From: Sporolactobacillus sp. THM19-2
Lineage (GTDB): Bacteria > Bacillota > Bacilli > Bacillales > Sporolactobacillaceae
Reading direction: 5' to 3'
Assembly (NCBI RefSeq): GCF_004153195.1
Contig: NZ_SEMC01000006.1
Coordinates: forward strand, 1-64,000
DNA: 64,000 bases
Positions within the stretch are counted from its first letter, which is position 1. Every line of letters starts with the position of its first letter. A program made the translations under genes and the position numbers. The notes below the pieces were generated by a model. The model was not told where the DNA came from. It did no database searches and was given only the letters and a program-made list of their open reading frames with translations. Below, piece by piece: positions 19,237 to 27,515 of this stretch.

Positions 19237-19899
19237 ATGGTACATCTTTCCAATGACGGATGGCTGGAGGGGTTAACAAAAGAAGAATTGCAGGCTGTTG
19301 AAGAAAAAGGCACTTTTCGCTCTTGCCGGCCAAGGGAGACGGTGTTCTATGATGGAGAGAAACTTACAGCTTACTACCTTGTTGTTGACGGATTGATCAG
19401 TGCGTATCATCAGAACAGTGAAGGGAAGAAATGGGTAGCCAGCCTGTTTTCTCATGGTGACCTGTTTCCCCATGTGGGTCTCTTGAATCAGGCGCGGACT
19501 TACCCTGCGAGTGCGGAAACCATCACGTCCGGGACGCTTTTCCGCCTGTCCCGTAAGGCGATGGCAGAGATACTCAGCACTTACCCTTCCATCCGGGCGC
19601 ATCTGGAACGGTTTTTAACGGAGAAAAATCAGGAGCTGATGGCCCGTATTTCCGATTCAGTATTTGGCACAGCGTCCGGACGGCTCGCCGCTTTTCTCAG
19701 GAAACTTGTGGAAAAGTCAGGTGTCCGGCAGACCGACGGACGTTACTTGCTGAAACTCAACATGACGGAACAGGATATAGCCGAGTATATCGGTGTGACT
19801 CCGGAAACTGTCAGCCGTATCCTGCGAGATCTTTACGATAAACGGGCCGCTGAGAAAGCCGGGAAGGGTAAATTGATCATTCGTCCTGACCGGTTGTAA
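19237..19899 (+). CDS. Crp/Fnr-family transcriptional regulator
   Basis: This 220-residue regulator has an N-terminal beta-roll sensor (about 15-120) and a C-terminal winged helix with MTEQDIAEYIGVTPETVSRILRDL. The recognition helix E-T-V-S-R matches that of FNR, which contacts TTGAT. There is one Cys (~30), so no 4Fe-4S cluster of the FNR type is likely. GAGGAGGGATCGGG precedes the ATG. It is transcribed divergently from the cupin-ferredoxin pair across an FNR-type site, so I infer it controls that pair. The signal is unknown; it is only loosely related to the first Crp/Fnr protein at 16.3 kb. Confidence 0.85.
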   Translation: MVHLSNDGWLEGLTKEELQAVEEKGTFRSCRPRETVFYDGEKLTAYYLVVDGLISAYHQNSEGKKWVASLFSHGDLFPHVGLLNQARTYPASAETITSGTLFRLSRKAMAEILSTYPSIRAHLERFLTEKNQELMARISDSVFGTASGRLAAFLRKLVEKSGVRQTDGRYLLKLNMTEQDIAEYIGVTPETVSRILRDLYDKRAAEKAGKGKLIIRPDRL

Positions 19900-19914
19900 G
19901 GGCCTCTTATGGAA

Positions 19915-20664
19915 TCAGACCCGGCCGCTGTAACTGCAGGTCACATTGGGGAAACGGACCCGGCCTCTCTTCTGATGCTTTTGAAAAATCTGCGTAAGCG
20001 CGTCGATGTAAGGCTGCCCTTTCTGCCCTTTCGGCGCGTAAGAGGCGGAAAGATGCCGGCCGAGAAAAGCGTTCAGACTGTAGGAAAGCGGGTGGTCATA
20101 TTTTCTGACTGCGAACCGACCATTGCGGAAAAAGGTCTGGAACGGTGCGGGGTCTTCACTGGTCCCGCCTGAAAAACCGTGAAACGCGGGACAGAATTTC
20201 CGGCATACTGACGCGGTTTCCCTGATCAGAGGGGCGTGCGGTACGCGGCTGTTCCAGATCAGGGCGACTTTTCCATCGGGCTTTAGTATCCGCCGGCATT
20301 CTTCTTTGAACTGTTCCGGATTGAACCAGTGGAAGGCTTGTGCAACGGTAACTAAATCGACAGATCCGGTTTTCAGTGTCGTCTGTTCGGCAGTGGCCGG
20401 AACGGATGTGAAGAGCGGGTTTGAGCCAAAGGCCGATTCAGCAATTTGACGCATCTCTGCGTTTGGCTCAACCGCAATAACGTTCAGCCCCTGGTTCAGA
20501 AGCTGTCCGGTCAGAATGCCGGTTCCCGAGCCGATGTCGGCGACGACTGATGACGGAGAAAGATGGTTTTCCAGAATCAGATCCCGGACAAAAGTTTCAG
20601 GATAATCTGGTCTGAATTGAGCATAGACCTCAGCTTTTCCGGTGAATTTTTCCGTATTTCTCAT
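19915..20664 (-). CDS. Class I SAM-dependent methyltransferase
   Basis: The 249-residue protein shows SAM motif I VVADIGSGTGILTG, the acidic residue ending motif II (VIAVEPNAEMR), and a later block VDLVTVAQAFHWFNPEQFKEECRRILKPDGKVALIWN, as in the ubiE/COQ5-like group. The F-H-W-F run is common to small-molecule methyltransferases of unknown substrate. ATG 20664 is chosen because AAAGAGGTG lies 6 nt upstream; the earlier ATG at 20682 has no such site. It ends 15 bp from the stop of the convergent Crp/Fnr gene. Substrate unknown. Confidence 0.85.
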   Translation of the reverse strand: MRNTEKFTGKAEVYAQFRPDYPETFVRDLILENHLSPSSVVADIGSGTGILTGQLLNQGLNVIAVEPNAEMRQIAESAFGSNPLFTSVPATAEQTTLKTGSVDLVTVAQAFHWFNPEQFKEECRRILKPDGKVALIWNSRVPHAPLIRETASVCRKFCPAFHGFSGGTSEDPAPFQTFFRNGRFAVRKYDHPLSYSLNAFLGRHLSASYAPKGQKGQPYIDALTQIFQKHQKRGRVRFPNVTCSYSGRV

Positions 20665-20769
20665 GGCAGGCACCTCTTTCATGGATTGTTTTCCGGCAGG
20701 CCGCAGGTCACAGTACGCCTGCTACTCTCGATCCGTTTCTCCCGCGGCGGTCAGACCTGTGTGATACGA

Positions 20770-21480
20770 TTATCCCATTGTAGACGGCAGGAATAACTTT
20801 TGTTTCAGCAGTTGCTTTTCTTCTCCGGTTAACCCGATCGTCGTCAGATACTTTCCGATATCGCCGAAGGTCTTGAAAAACTGATCCAGGGTCATTTCCA
20901 TATATTCCATATCTGATCGGCCGAAGTAAGCAGGCAGTTGCGGATCCCGTTTCAGCTGTTCAATAATTCGCGTACGGAGATACGTGTAGGAAATCTGATA
21001 ATCTGCAAGAATGTCACTGACCGGAACGCCGGCTGCCAGAAGCAGCAGGGCGGAGACGACGCCTGTTCGGTCTTTACCGGCTGCGCAGTGGATCAGAACC
21101 GCCCCTTTTTCCCTGGTTATGATTTTGAATATCTGACGCATGGCCGGAAAATCGGCAATAATTCTGGCGTACAGCGGAGGGACGCCCGCTTTGGATCCCG
21201 GGTCCTGATTGCCGATAACAAACGGGCAATGAAAATAATGGAAGCCGGGCGTTTGTGCAAAAGCACTCGGTTTCTTCATGATTTCTTTCTTCGAGCGAAA
21301 GTCGATCGCGGCGGTCACCCCTGCCTGTTTCAGAAGCGTGATGTCGTCAGCCGTGAACATCAGTGGGGCATCGCTGCGGATGACCCGCCCGAAACGGGTG
21401 ACGCGGCCTTCTTCTGCGGGATACCCGCCGAGGTCCCGGGTGTTGAGCGTACCGGACAGTAATATCCTTCTGGAAGGCAT
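20770..21480 (-). CDS. HCx5R protein tyrosine/serine phosphatase
   Basis: This 236-residue phosphatase carries the catalytic P-loop HCAAGKDRTGV (nucleophilic Cys and invariant Arg) and an N-terminal NTRDLGGYPAEEGRVTRFGRVIRSD, the tyrosine/serine phosphatase family (Listeria LipA-like). DFRSKKE supplies the usual D-x-R motif. The GKDR form of the loop is typical of bacterial enzymes acting on phosphoproteins and phosphoinositides. I start at ATG 21480, which has AAAAAAGGAG 8 nt upstream; the longer frame adds 29 residues without homology. There is no signal peptide, so it is probably cytoplasmic. A paralogue lies 450 bp away on the other strand. Confidence 0.85.
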   Translation of the reverse strand: MPSRRILLSGTLNTRDLGGYPAEEGRVTRFGRVIRSDAPLMFTADDITLLKQAGVTAAIDFRSKKEIMKKPSAFAQTPGFHYFHCPFVIGNQDPGSKAGVPPLYARIIADFPAMRQIFKIITREKGAVLIHCAAGKDRTGVVSALLLLAAGVPVSDILADYQISYTYLRTRIIEQLKRDPQLPAYFGRSDMEYMEMTLDQFFKTFGDIGKYLTTIGLTGEEKQLLKQKLFLPSTMG

Positions 21481-21823
21481 AGACAAACTCCTTTTTTCAA
21501 GCTCTGAATCAAATGAATGGCTGATATCCATCTGGAAAATCAGTCGTTCTGTTGAACGTACCTTCAATTTGGTCCGCGTTTAAACCATAGAGACTCCGGC
21601 ACATTTTTAATATTAGTATAAATCACATGGAAATATAAGTCTGAATTTTATTTTATCTGATGGATTGTCACCCTTGACTGATAACTGACCAGCGTATATG
21701 ATCTTGTGTCTGCCGGCTTCAGCCCGTTTAACTGTTTCACTCACTGTAAGGCTCTCTGATGTCAGTATCCCCACTTTTTTTAAAAACCGGTGAGGCGCCG
21801 GCCTGCTATTTCGAATGAAAAAG

Positions 21824-21853
21824 TTGATACATGCGCAGCCCGAAAATTATGAT
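21824..21853 (+). promoter_or_regulatory. Promoter of the second phosphatase gene
   Basis: TTGATA (21824-21829) and TATGAT (21848-21853), 18-bp spacer. Confidence 0.55.
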
Positions 21854-21926
21854 AAGATAGATAAATAGTGTAACGATTCGACCGGGTCACGCCGGGTCAG
21901 GAATGAATGGGAAAAGGGTGATGCGG

Positions 21927-22703
21927 ATGGAAGAAAAAGTGATGACGGAGCGCCTGCTACCGCTGCAGGGCGCTTACAATTTTCGTGATATGGGTGGCAT
22001 GAAAACGCGCGATGGCAGACGGATCAGAAAGGGCATCGTGTTCCGTGCGGCAGAGCTAAGCGGGCTGACTGTGAAAGATAAAGGGTATCTGAAGCAATTT
22101 CATTTGAAATACATTTTTGATTATCGGGACAAAGAAGAAGCGTATATGCGTCCCGATCCGCAGATCGACAGGGAAAGGCATGTACGGGTCGCGGTGAACG
22201 GGGAAGACCGTTCAACGGCACACAGTGAATGGGATCCGGAGGAGTTTTACAAATCCTTTACCCGTGAGAAATTCAGGCAGGTGTATGCATCAATGCCTGT
22301 CAGAAATCCGTCCTATCGGAGATTGATGAGCATGCTGGCACGTCCGGAGAAACATCTCCCGCTTGTCCATCACTGTATGGGCGGACGGGACCGGACCGGG
22401 GTCGGTGCAATGCTGATTCTGATGACGCTGGATGTACCGGTATCATCCATTATGGAGGATTATCTGTACTCTAATCAGACACTTACAGCTTATCATCAGC
22501 AGATGTTTGAGGAGGCATCGCACTACATTTCCGGTATAAAGCTCAGACAATTTGAAGACGGTTTTATTCTGCATGAAGAATTTCTGGAAGCGTCGATGGA
22601 TGCGATCACCGATACGTATGGGACATTTAATAACTATCTTGAAAAGGAATTTGGCATTACTGATCGTATGCGCAGCAGAATTAAAGATTTCTGTCTGGAA
22701 TAA
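21927..22703 (+). CDS. HCx5R protein tyrosine/serine phosphatase, second copy
   Basis: The 258-residue protein has the same family layout as its neighbour: NFRDMGGMKTRDGRRIRKG near the start, FDYRDKEE in the middle, and the P-loop HHCMGGRDRTGVGA. The loop has GGRDR where the neighbour has AGKDR, and overall identity is low, so the pair is old or of separate origin, not a recent duplication. ATG 21927 has AAAAGGG about 8 nt upstream; the earlier ATG codons at 21903 and 21921 are badly spaced. A strong terminator follows. No signal peptide is visible. Confidence 0.85.
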   Translation: MEEKVMTERLLPLQGAYNFRDMGGMKTRDGRRIRKGIVFRAAELSGLTVKDKGYLKQFHLKYIFDYRDKEEAYMRPDPQIDRERHVRVAVNGEDRSTAHSEWDPEEFYKSFTREKFRQVYASMPVRNPSYRRLMSMLARPEKHLPLVHHCMGGRDRTGVGAMLILMTLDVPVSSIMEDYLYSNQTLTAYHQQMFEEASHYISGIKLRQFEDGFILHEEFLEASMDAITDTYGTFNNYLEKEFGITDRMRSRIKDFCLE

Positions 22704-22710
22704 CCGTGAA

Positions 22711-22747
22711 TAAAAAGCTTCCCTCTCCTGTTGGGGGAAGCTTTTTA
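22711..22747 (+). terminator. Terminator after the second phosphatase gene
   Basis: AAAAAGCTTCCC pairs with GGGAAGCTTTTT around TCTCCTGTTGG. The A- and T-runs on the two sides allow termination in both directions. Confidence 0.85.
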
Positions 22748-22800
22748 CATAAATGTCGTTGTGGCCCGGGAAATTCTATTTGTGAGGAGGATACAGTCAG

Positions 22801-24108
22801 ATGGAGGATGCACAACTCTTGAAACAGTCTGGAAAAGCGGCCAGGCAGGTTACCCCTTTTTCTGATCAGGCAAAGTTTATTCCCCGCGATCGTGATCCTG
22901 TTGCCTTCATTGAATCCGGGAATCGGGAGCGACTTCCGGAATTACTGGAACTGCGGAAAGAACGTATGTCTGCCTCTCCATTTGCTTTTTACCGCGGAAC
23001 CGCAGCACTGATGACGTATGATCTGGCGGCACAGCCGCTGACCGGAAAGCATGTGGTCTTATGCGGGGATGCACATATCGCCAACTTTGGGTTCTATGCC
23101 TCGCCGGAGAGGAGACTGATTTTCGATCTGAATGATTTCGATGAATCGGCACCGGGCCCGTGGGAGTGGGATGTGAAGCGGCTTGTGACGAGCGTGATAC
23201 TCTGCGGGGAGTCCCTTGGTTTCCATGACAGGCAGATTGCGGATGCGGCGAAACGGAGTGCGGACAGTTATCGTACAGGCCTTCGCCGGATGATGAAGAT
23301 GGACGCACTGGACCGGTTCTATATGAGCATGGATGACCGGCAAATTGAAGAGATCTTACATGATGCTTCGCGGAAGATTTTTATCGAAGCGGCACAGGAG
23401 GCAAGAAACCGGACATCAGAACAGGTCGTAAAAAAATTTACAGAAACAGATAACGGGCGGACCAGATTCGTTGAAAATCCGCCGATCATGACGCACATTG
23501 CCCCCAAATTAATGACCCGGATTCGTGCGTCCTTTGCACAGTACTGTGCTCATTCGGCTCCGGATGTTGCACTCTTTCTCGCGCAGTATACCCTGACTGA
23601 TGTAACCCGGCGCGTGGTCGGCGTAGGGAGTGTAGGGACACGGTCATTTCTCCTGCTGCTTACTGCTGCGGATGGCAGTCATCTCGTTCTGCAGATCAAA
23701 GAGGCAAAGCACTCCGCCATTTCGGAAAATTGTCCTCCGCTTCCGGGGGATCCGGATGTGTGTACCGGTTCGCAGGGCTACCGGGTCGTCGCCTGTCAGC
23801 AGATCCTTCAGGCAGTGTCCGATCCATTTCTCGGATATTTTCACGCGAACGGCCGGGATTATTATGTTCGTCAGTACAGAGATATGAGAGAATCTATTAA
23901 ACTGGACGAGCTTTCGCCTGCCTCATTTGATCAATATGCAGCGGGCTGCGGGTTCCTGCTGGCACGGGCACATGCACAGAGCCCGAACGCCGCCTGGATT
24001 CGTGGCTATACAGGTAAATCGGAAAAATTTGATGAAAGCCTTGTGGCCTGGGCCAAGGCATATGCCGATCAGGTGAGAGCGGACTTTGAGCAGTTCATAA
24101 AAGCCTGA
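22801..24108 (+). CDS. DUF2252 family protein
   Basis: The 435-residue protein matches the DUF2252 family: FYRGTAALMTYDL, then LCGDAHIANFGFYASPERRLIFDLNDFDESAPGPWEWDVKRL, which resembles the catalytic and metal-binding loops of aminoglycoside-phosphotransferase-like kinases (GDAHxxN, D-x-NDFD). A later FYVRQ-like segment reads YYVRQYRDMRES. The family is probably a kinase-fold enzyme of unknown substrate; that is inference from the motifs. GAGGAGG lies 11 nt upstream of the ATG. It appears monocistronic. Confidence 0.85.
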   Translation: MEDAQLLKQSGKAARQVTPFSDQAKFIPRDRDPVAFIESGNRERLPELLELRKERMSASPFAFYRGTAALMTYDLAAQPLTGKHVVLCGDAHIANFGFYASPERRLIFDLNDFDESAPGPWEWDVKRLVTSVILCGESLGFHDRQIADAAKRSADSYRTGLRRMMKMDALDRFYMSMDDRQIEEILHDASRKIFIEAAQEARNRTSEQVVKKFTETDNGRTRFVENPPIMTHIAPKLMTRIRASFAQYCAHSAPDVALFLAQYTLTDVTRRVVGVGSVGTRSFLLLLTAADGSHLVLQIKEAKHSAISENCPPLPGDPDVCTGSQGYRVVACQQILQAVSDPFLGYFHANGRDYYVRQYRDMRESIKLDELSPASFDQYAAGCGFLLARAHAQSPNAAWIRGYTGKSEKFDESLVAWAKAYADQVRADFEQFIKA

Positions 24109-24170
24109 TCCACATAAAAAGCTGAGTACGCCAAAAAATGCTGATTCCCGGATCTTTTTTATTGGGGGAT

Positions 24171-24390
24171 GGTCAGGTTAAGCCCCGGTCTGAAAAATTG
24201 ACGGAAAAATTCCGCTTAACTTAGTAAAGAGGATAACAGCACGTCTGCAATAGACGGAGGAATTCCGCCTGTTGACTCGAAAAATATGAAAATGGGGAAT
24301 CTTGCTTTGCCTAATCGGAAAAATTCCGCTTATGATACCCCGAAACGAGCTCCATTCTGCATTTAAGCGGAATATCTCCGCTTATTAAGC
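24171..24390 (+). repeat. Dispersed intergenic repeat, copy A
   Basis: A ~190-220-bp unit made of four short imperfect palindromes of the form CGGAAAAATTCCGCTTA separated by constant unique stretches (for example GTTGACTCGAAAAATATG). Copy C at 59931-60120 aligns over its whole length in the opposite orientation, and copy B at 48073-48202 is a shortened version. It has no coding capacity and fills the gap between DUF2252 and the methylase gene. Confidence 0.85.
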
Positions 24391-24682
24391 AAGACGATGA
24401 CATTTTCAGATATTAGTTGCTGGCGTGACCCATTCTGATGGAACCCATGGATATCATCAAAACGTCGATTCAGGTTATGGAGGTAAAAACTTCATGGCTT
24501 TAAAATAAGCAGGAAATTTCCGGAGAACGCTAGGAAACAAATAGGCTGATACTCTTTCAGGCACAAGTGGATAGTTGCTCACGGCTGCCCGTGCAGAATG
24601 CATCTCTTCCTACGTGGTCGGATGCTGCTCGCCTTTTTTTTGTCTTTACTGCGACACATACATGAATAGTTTTATAAAACTA

Positions 24683-24711
24683 TTGAAAAATTTACGAAAA
24701 AGAGGTATAAC
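24683..24711 (+). promoter_or_regulatory. Promoter of the M-S methylase gene
   Basis: TTGAAA (24683-24688), 17-bp spacer, TATAAC (24706-24711), 38 bp upstream of the chosen start codon. Confidence 0.6.
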
Positions 24712-24748
24712 GATAATAGTTAATAAAAACTATCGAGAAGGCGATCAA

Positions 24749-26473
24749 ATGAACCTCAGTGAGCAACTGGCGCATGGTGCAGAAACACTGGATGACCGGA
24801 TGTCCAGTGAAAAACGTCTGTTTCTGGTGACGCTGTATCTCGGAAGCCGGGCGATTGATGCGCAACAGGACAGCGGGGAGGAACAGGCTCATGCCATCCG
24901 GAAAACGTTAAAAAAACTTGTACCGGATCTCGCCGGTCAGCTGGAATCTTCATTTCAGAGCATCGATTTCAGAAAAATTACCGCCAGCCAGCTGAAAGAC
25001 GGATTCTATAAACAGGCGATCCGGCTCCGGAGCCTGTCCGTGACGCCGCTGGAAATCAATCGGCTGATTGCCGGGATGCTTCATGAAGAGCAGGTGAAAA
25101 CCATTTACGACGGAGCCTGCGGATTTGGCGGCTCGTTCCTCGACCTCGCAGTGGATCATCCGGATACCGCATATTACGGTCAGGATGTCAGTCCGGAAGC
25201 CGTCGCACTGACCGACATGTTCCTCACGCTCAGTGGGAACACACATCAGGTGGCACGCGGCGACGCGATCCTCGACCCGGCATTTTTTGAAGGGACGGCC
25301 CTGAAAAAGTTCGACGCGGTCGTCATCGATCCGCCGATCGGCATGAAGACGGCGGCTGATCCGCAAACGGCGTCGCATGGGCGCTTTTCTCCGCTTGATC
25401 GGAAAATGGGCAAGCTGGACTTCTATTTCCTGCTCAATGCGGTGGAACGAAGTAAAGGAAAGACAATTATCGTCTCCGGCAGCGGGCCGCTGATCCGTTC
25501 CGTCGCCTCTGAACAGAAAGTCCGGCGCTATCTGCTTGCTCAGCTGTCCGCCGTCATCCGTCTTCCGGCCGGACTTTATCCAGCGTCGGCGACAGCGACC
25601 AATTTGCTGCTGTTTGACCACCATAAGGAAAATGATCACGTGCTGATGATCGATGCCGGTTCCTTCAGCGAAGGACGCCTGCGTGATAAGAAAATCTCTG
25701 AAGATGGCATTCAGAAGATCCTGTCCGTCCTGAAGACGCCGAAAAACGAAGATGGCTTCAGCCGGCTCGTACCGGATCAGGAGATTGTTGCCCATGACGA
25801 CTCCTGGGACGTGGACAAGTATCTGATGCGCGCCACCTTTCTGTCGAAACACCTGGGTGAAATACGGTGGAACCAGGACACACTCCGCGCGCTGAAGACG
25901 GTTCCCCTGCAGGACCTGTGCACACTGGTGAAAGGGTATAACCTGTCGGCCAACAACCCGGAGACAGGAGAGGGGGCAGCCGTACTTCGGCTTAATGACA
26001 TCAGCGATGACGGGTGCATTGATTTTCAGTCGATCGCCCGGTTCGCTGTCAACAGGGACCTCAGCCGCCACCGGTTGCGGCGCGGCGATATCATCCTTGT
26101 CGCTAAGGGCACCCGGCAGAAGATCGCCGTCTTTGACAGCAGCGAAACTGTCTATCTCTCGATCAATCTGATGGCGCTGCGACCGAAGCAGATCAATCCC
26201 TATTTTTTTAAAGCCTATCTGGAAAGTCCGCTCGGGGAGTATTACCTGTCGCGCAGCCAGTCCGGCACAATCCTGCCCGTACTGACTGCGAAAAGTCTGA
26301 GCCGGCTGCCGGTACCGGAAGAGCTGATTACCAAAGCGGATCAGATTGGTGAATCCTGCAGGCGGCTCCGTTCATCCTATTATAAAAAGCTAACTGAGCT
26401 TCAGAAAAAATATGTATCCGAGCGGAATCAGCTGGATGACGCGATGAATCAGGGTATTTGGGACAAAGCGTGA
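24749..26473 (+). CDS. Atypical type I-like DNA methylase with fused specificity domain
   Basis: This 574-residue protein joins a HsdM-like N6-adenine methylase (about 1-380) to a HsdS-type target-recognition domain (about 390-560, ending LPVLTAKSLSRLPVPEELI and a coiled-coil spacer). SAM motif I is DGACGFGGSFLD with Asp121. Motif IV reads DPPIG (Asp194), whereas active m6A methylases have N/D-PP-F/Y; the missing aromatic residue makes base methylation doubtful. No hsdR is next to it. ATG 24749 has GAGAAGG 7 nt upstream. It could be a solitary methylase, a DNA-binding sensor, or a partner of the large defence operon 1 kb downstream. Its GC is host-like, unlike that operon. Confidence 0.8.
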   Translation: MNLSEQLAHGAETLDDRMSSEKRLFLVTLYLGSRAIDAQQDSGEEQAHAIRKTLKKLVPDLAGQLESSFQSIDFRKITASQLKDGFYKQAIRLRSLSVTPLEINRLIAGMLHEEQVKTIYDGACGFGGSFLDLAVDHPDTAYYGQDVSPEAVALTDMFLTLSGNTHQVARGDAILDPAFFEGTALKKFDAVVIDPPIGMKTAADPQTASHGRFSPLDRKMGKLDFYFLLNAVERSKGKTIIVSGSGPLIRSVASEQKVRRYLLAQLSAVIRLPAGLYPASATATNLLLFDHHKENDHVLMIDAGSFSEGRLRDKKISEDGIQKILSVLKTPKNEDGFSRLVPDQEIVAHDDSWDVDKYLMRATFLSKHLGEIRWNQDTLRALKTVPLQDLCTLVKGYNLSANNPETGEGAAVLRLNDISDDGCIDFQSIARFAVNRDLSRHRLRRGDIILVAKGTRQKIAVFDSSETVYLSINLMALRPKQINPYFFKAYLESPLGEYYLSRSQSGTILPVLTAKSLSRLPVPEELITKADQIGESCRRLRSSYYKKLTELQKKYVSERNQLDDAMNQGIWDKA

Positions 26474-26509
26474 CGAAGCGATCTATCACCATAACGAGGG
26501 AGTGATTGA

Positions 26510-26785
26510 ATGTATTGTGTTGAGATTATGGTAAGCGGTAAAGATTGCTATATTGGCGAAAATCCGAGTGGCGTTCCCGTCGCACTCATTGAAGAAAGCG
26601 ATCATATCGTCTTTTTTAAGGATTGGTCACATGATTTTGCTTTGAAAATGAATGATCAACAAATAAGCGAATTAAAGGAAGCAAAAGATTGTGTGGTCAT
26701 CGACTTTGATCAAGAACAGGTGAAGTGTCTCTATGCATTCCCGGACGTCGCAGTTGCATTTGTCAAAAAGGATGTGGCGAGTTAA
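26510..26785 (+). CDS. Small hypothetical protein after the M-S methylase
   Basis: This is a 91-residue acidic protein (MYCVEIMVSGKDCYIGE at the start) with four Cys and no recognised domain. GAGGGAG lies 8 nt before the ATG, and it starts 36 bp after the methylase stop, so co-transcription is likely. The reading frame continues open for 50 codons past the TAA with protein-like content, which may be decay of a once longer gene. Composition is AT-richer than the methylase. Confidence 0.6.
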   Translation: MYCVEIMVSGKDCYIGENPSGVPVALIEESDHIVFFKDWSHDFALKMNDQQISELKEAKDCVVIDFDQEQVKCLYAFPDVAVAFVKKDVAS

Positions 26786-27235
26786 AAAGGGAAAACAAAT
26801 CAAGAAAAACATTGGAAAAATGTCACGCCGACAAGCTGGGCTTGCGCTCTGTGTATTCGAGCAAAATTAGATGAGGAGAAACACAGAAAAGAAATTATTG
26901 GTCATGAACCTGATATTACGAAAAAGCGATGATCAAAACCACAGAAAAGCTTTATTCTCTTAAGCGCAAACTGAGTAAGGATCAGTGTGTTGAGGATCTT
27001 GACAAGTTGCTTGAAGAGAAGAAAATATATGAAACTCGTCAGAGTAATACCTGATTAATGGGGAATGTGCCTGTTACTGGCAGGGGGGAAATGATTTAGA
27101 GAGAAATAAGATTCTTCAAGAAAACGAAATGAAGCAACTTCAGCTTCAGAAAGCTTACAAATCTAAAAAGACAGATTTACGTAACCTGGTAACTGTTTAA
27201 ATTTTATTCACAGAAAATACTCACACCATGATATT
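26786..27235 (+). pseudogene. Decayed gene fragments before the defence operon
   Basis: Several short coding-like pieces follow each other in different frames: WKNVTPTSWACALCIRAKLD ending at TGA 26930-26932, an overlapping 41-codon ORF from ATG 26929 (MIKTTEKLYSLKRKLSKDQC), and NGECACYWQGGNDLERNKIL ending NLVTV at a TAA near 27200. None has a full gene layout. I do not recognise the parent family. This looks like one or two small genes broken by frameshifts. Confidence 0.4.
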
Positions 27236-27389
27236 GAAGTCAGCGAAAATAATGGGTGCATACATTTTTATCACCCAAGAACAATCTTTGAAGGAGGGTT
27301 TTTCCCCAAGACAAGATAAAGAGGTATTCATTAAGTTCTTTATGGGCGCTTTTCATCCTTCAAGTCTAACCAATAACTGATAAATAATC

Positions 27390-27398
27390 TGATATAAT
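27390..27398 (+). promoter_or_regulatory. Extended -10 promoter of the defence operon
   Basis: TGATATAAT is a TGn extended -10 with a perfect TATAAT, about 115 bp before the first start codon. No good -35 is present, as is usual for this promoter type. Confidence 0.55.
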
Positions 27399-27515
27399 CA
27401 AATGAAAGGTATATATTAAAGAGTGTTCCAGTGTGCTGTCATCAAGTCTATTAAAAAGTAAAAAACATGATATTGCCTGGAAATGAATTTTTATGAATCA
27501 TCAGGGGGATTCGTT

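Noticed and set aside
24171-24390. CRISPR-like array of short palindromes
   Set aside because: The palindromes are imperfect and unevenly spaced, and the spacers between them are conserved in other copies, the opposite of CRISPR spacers.
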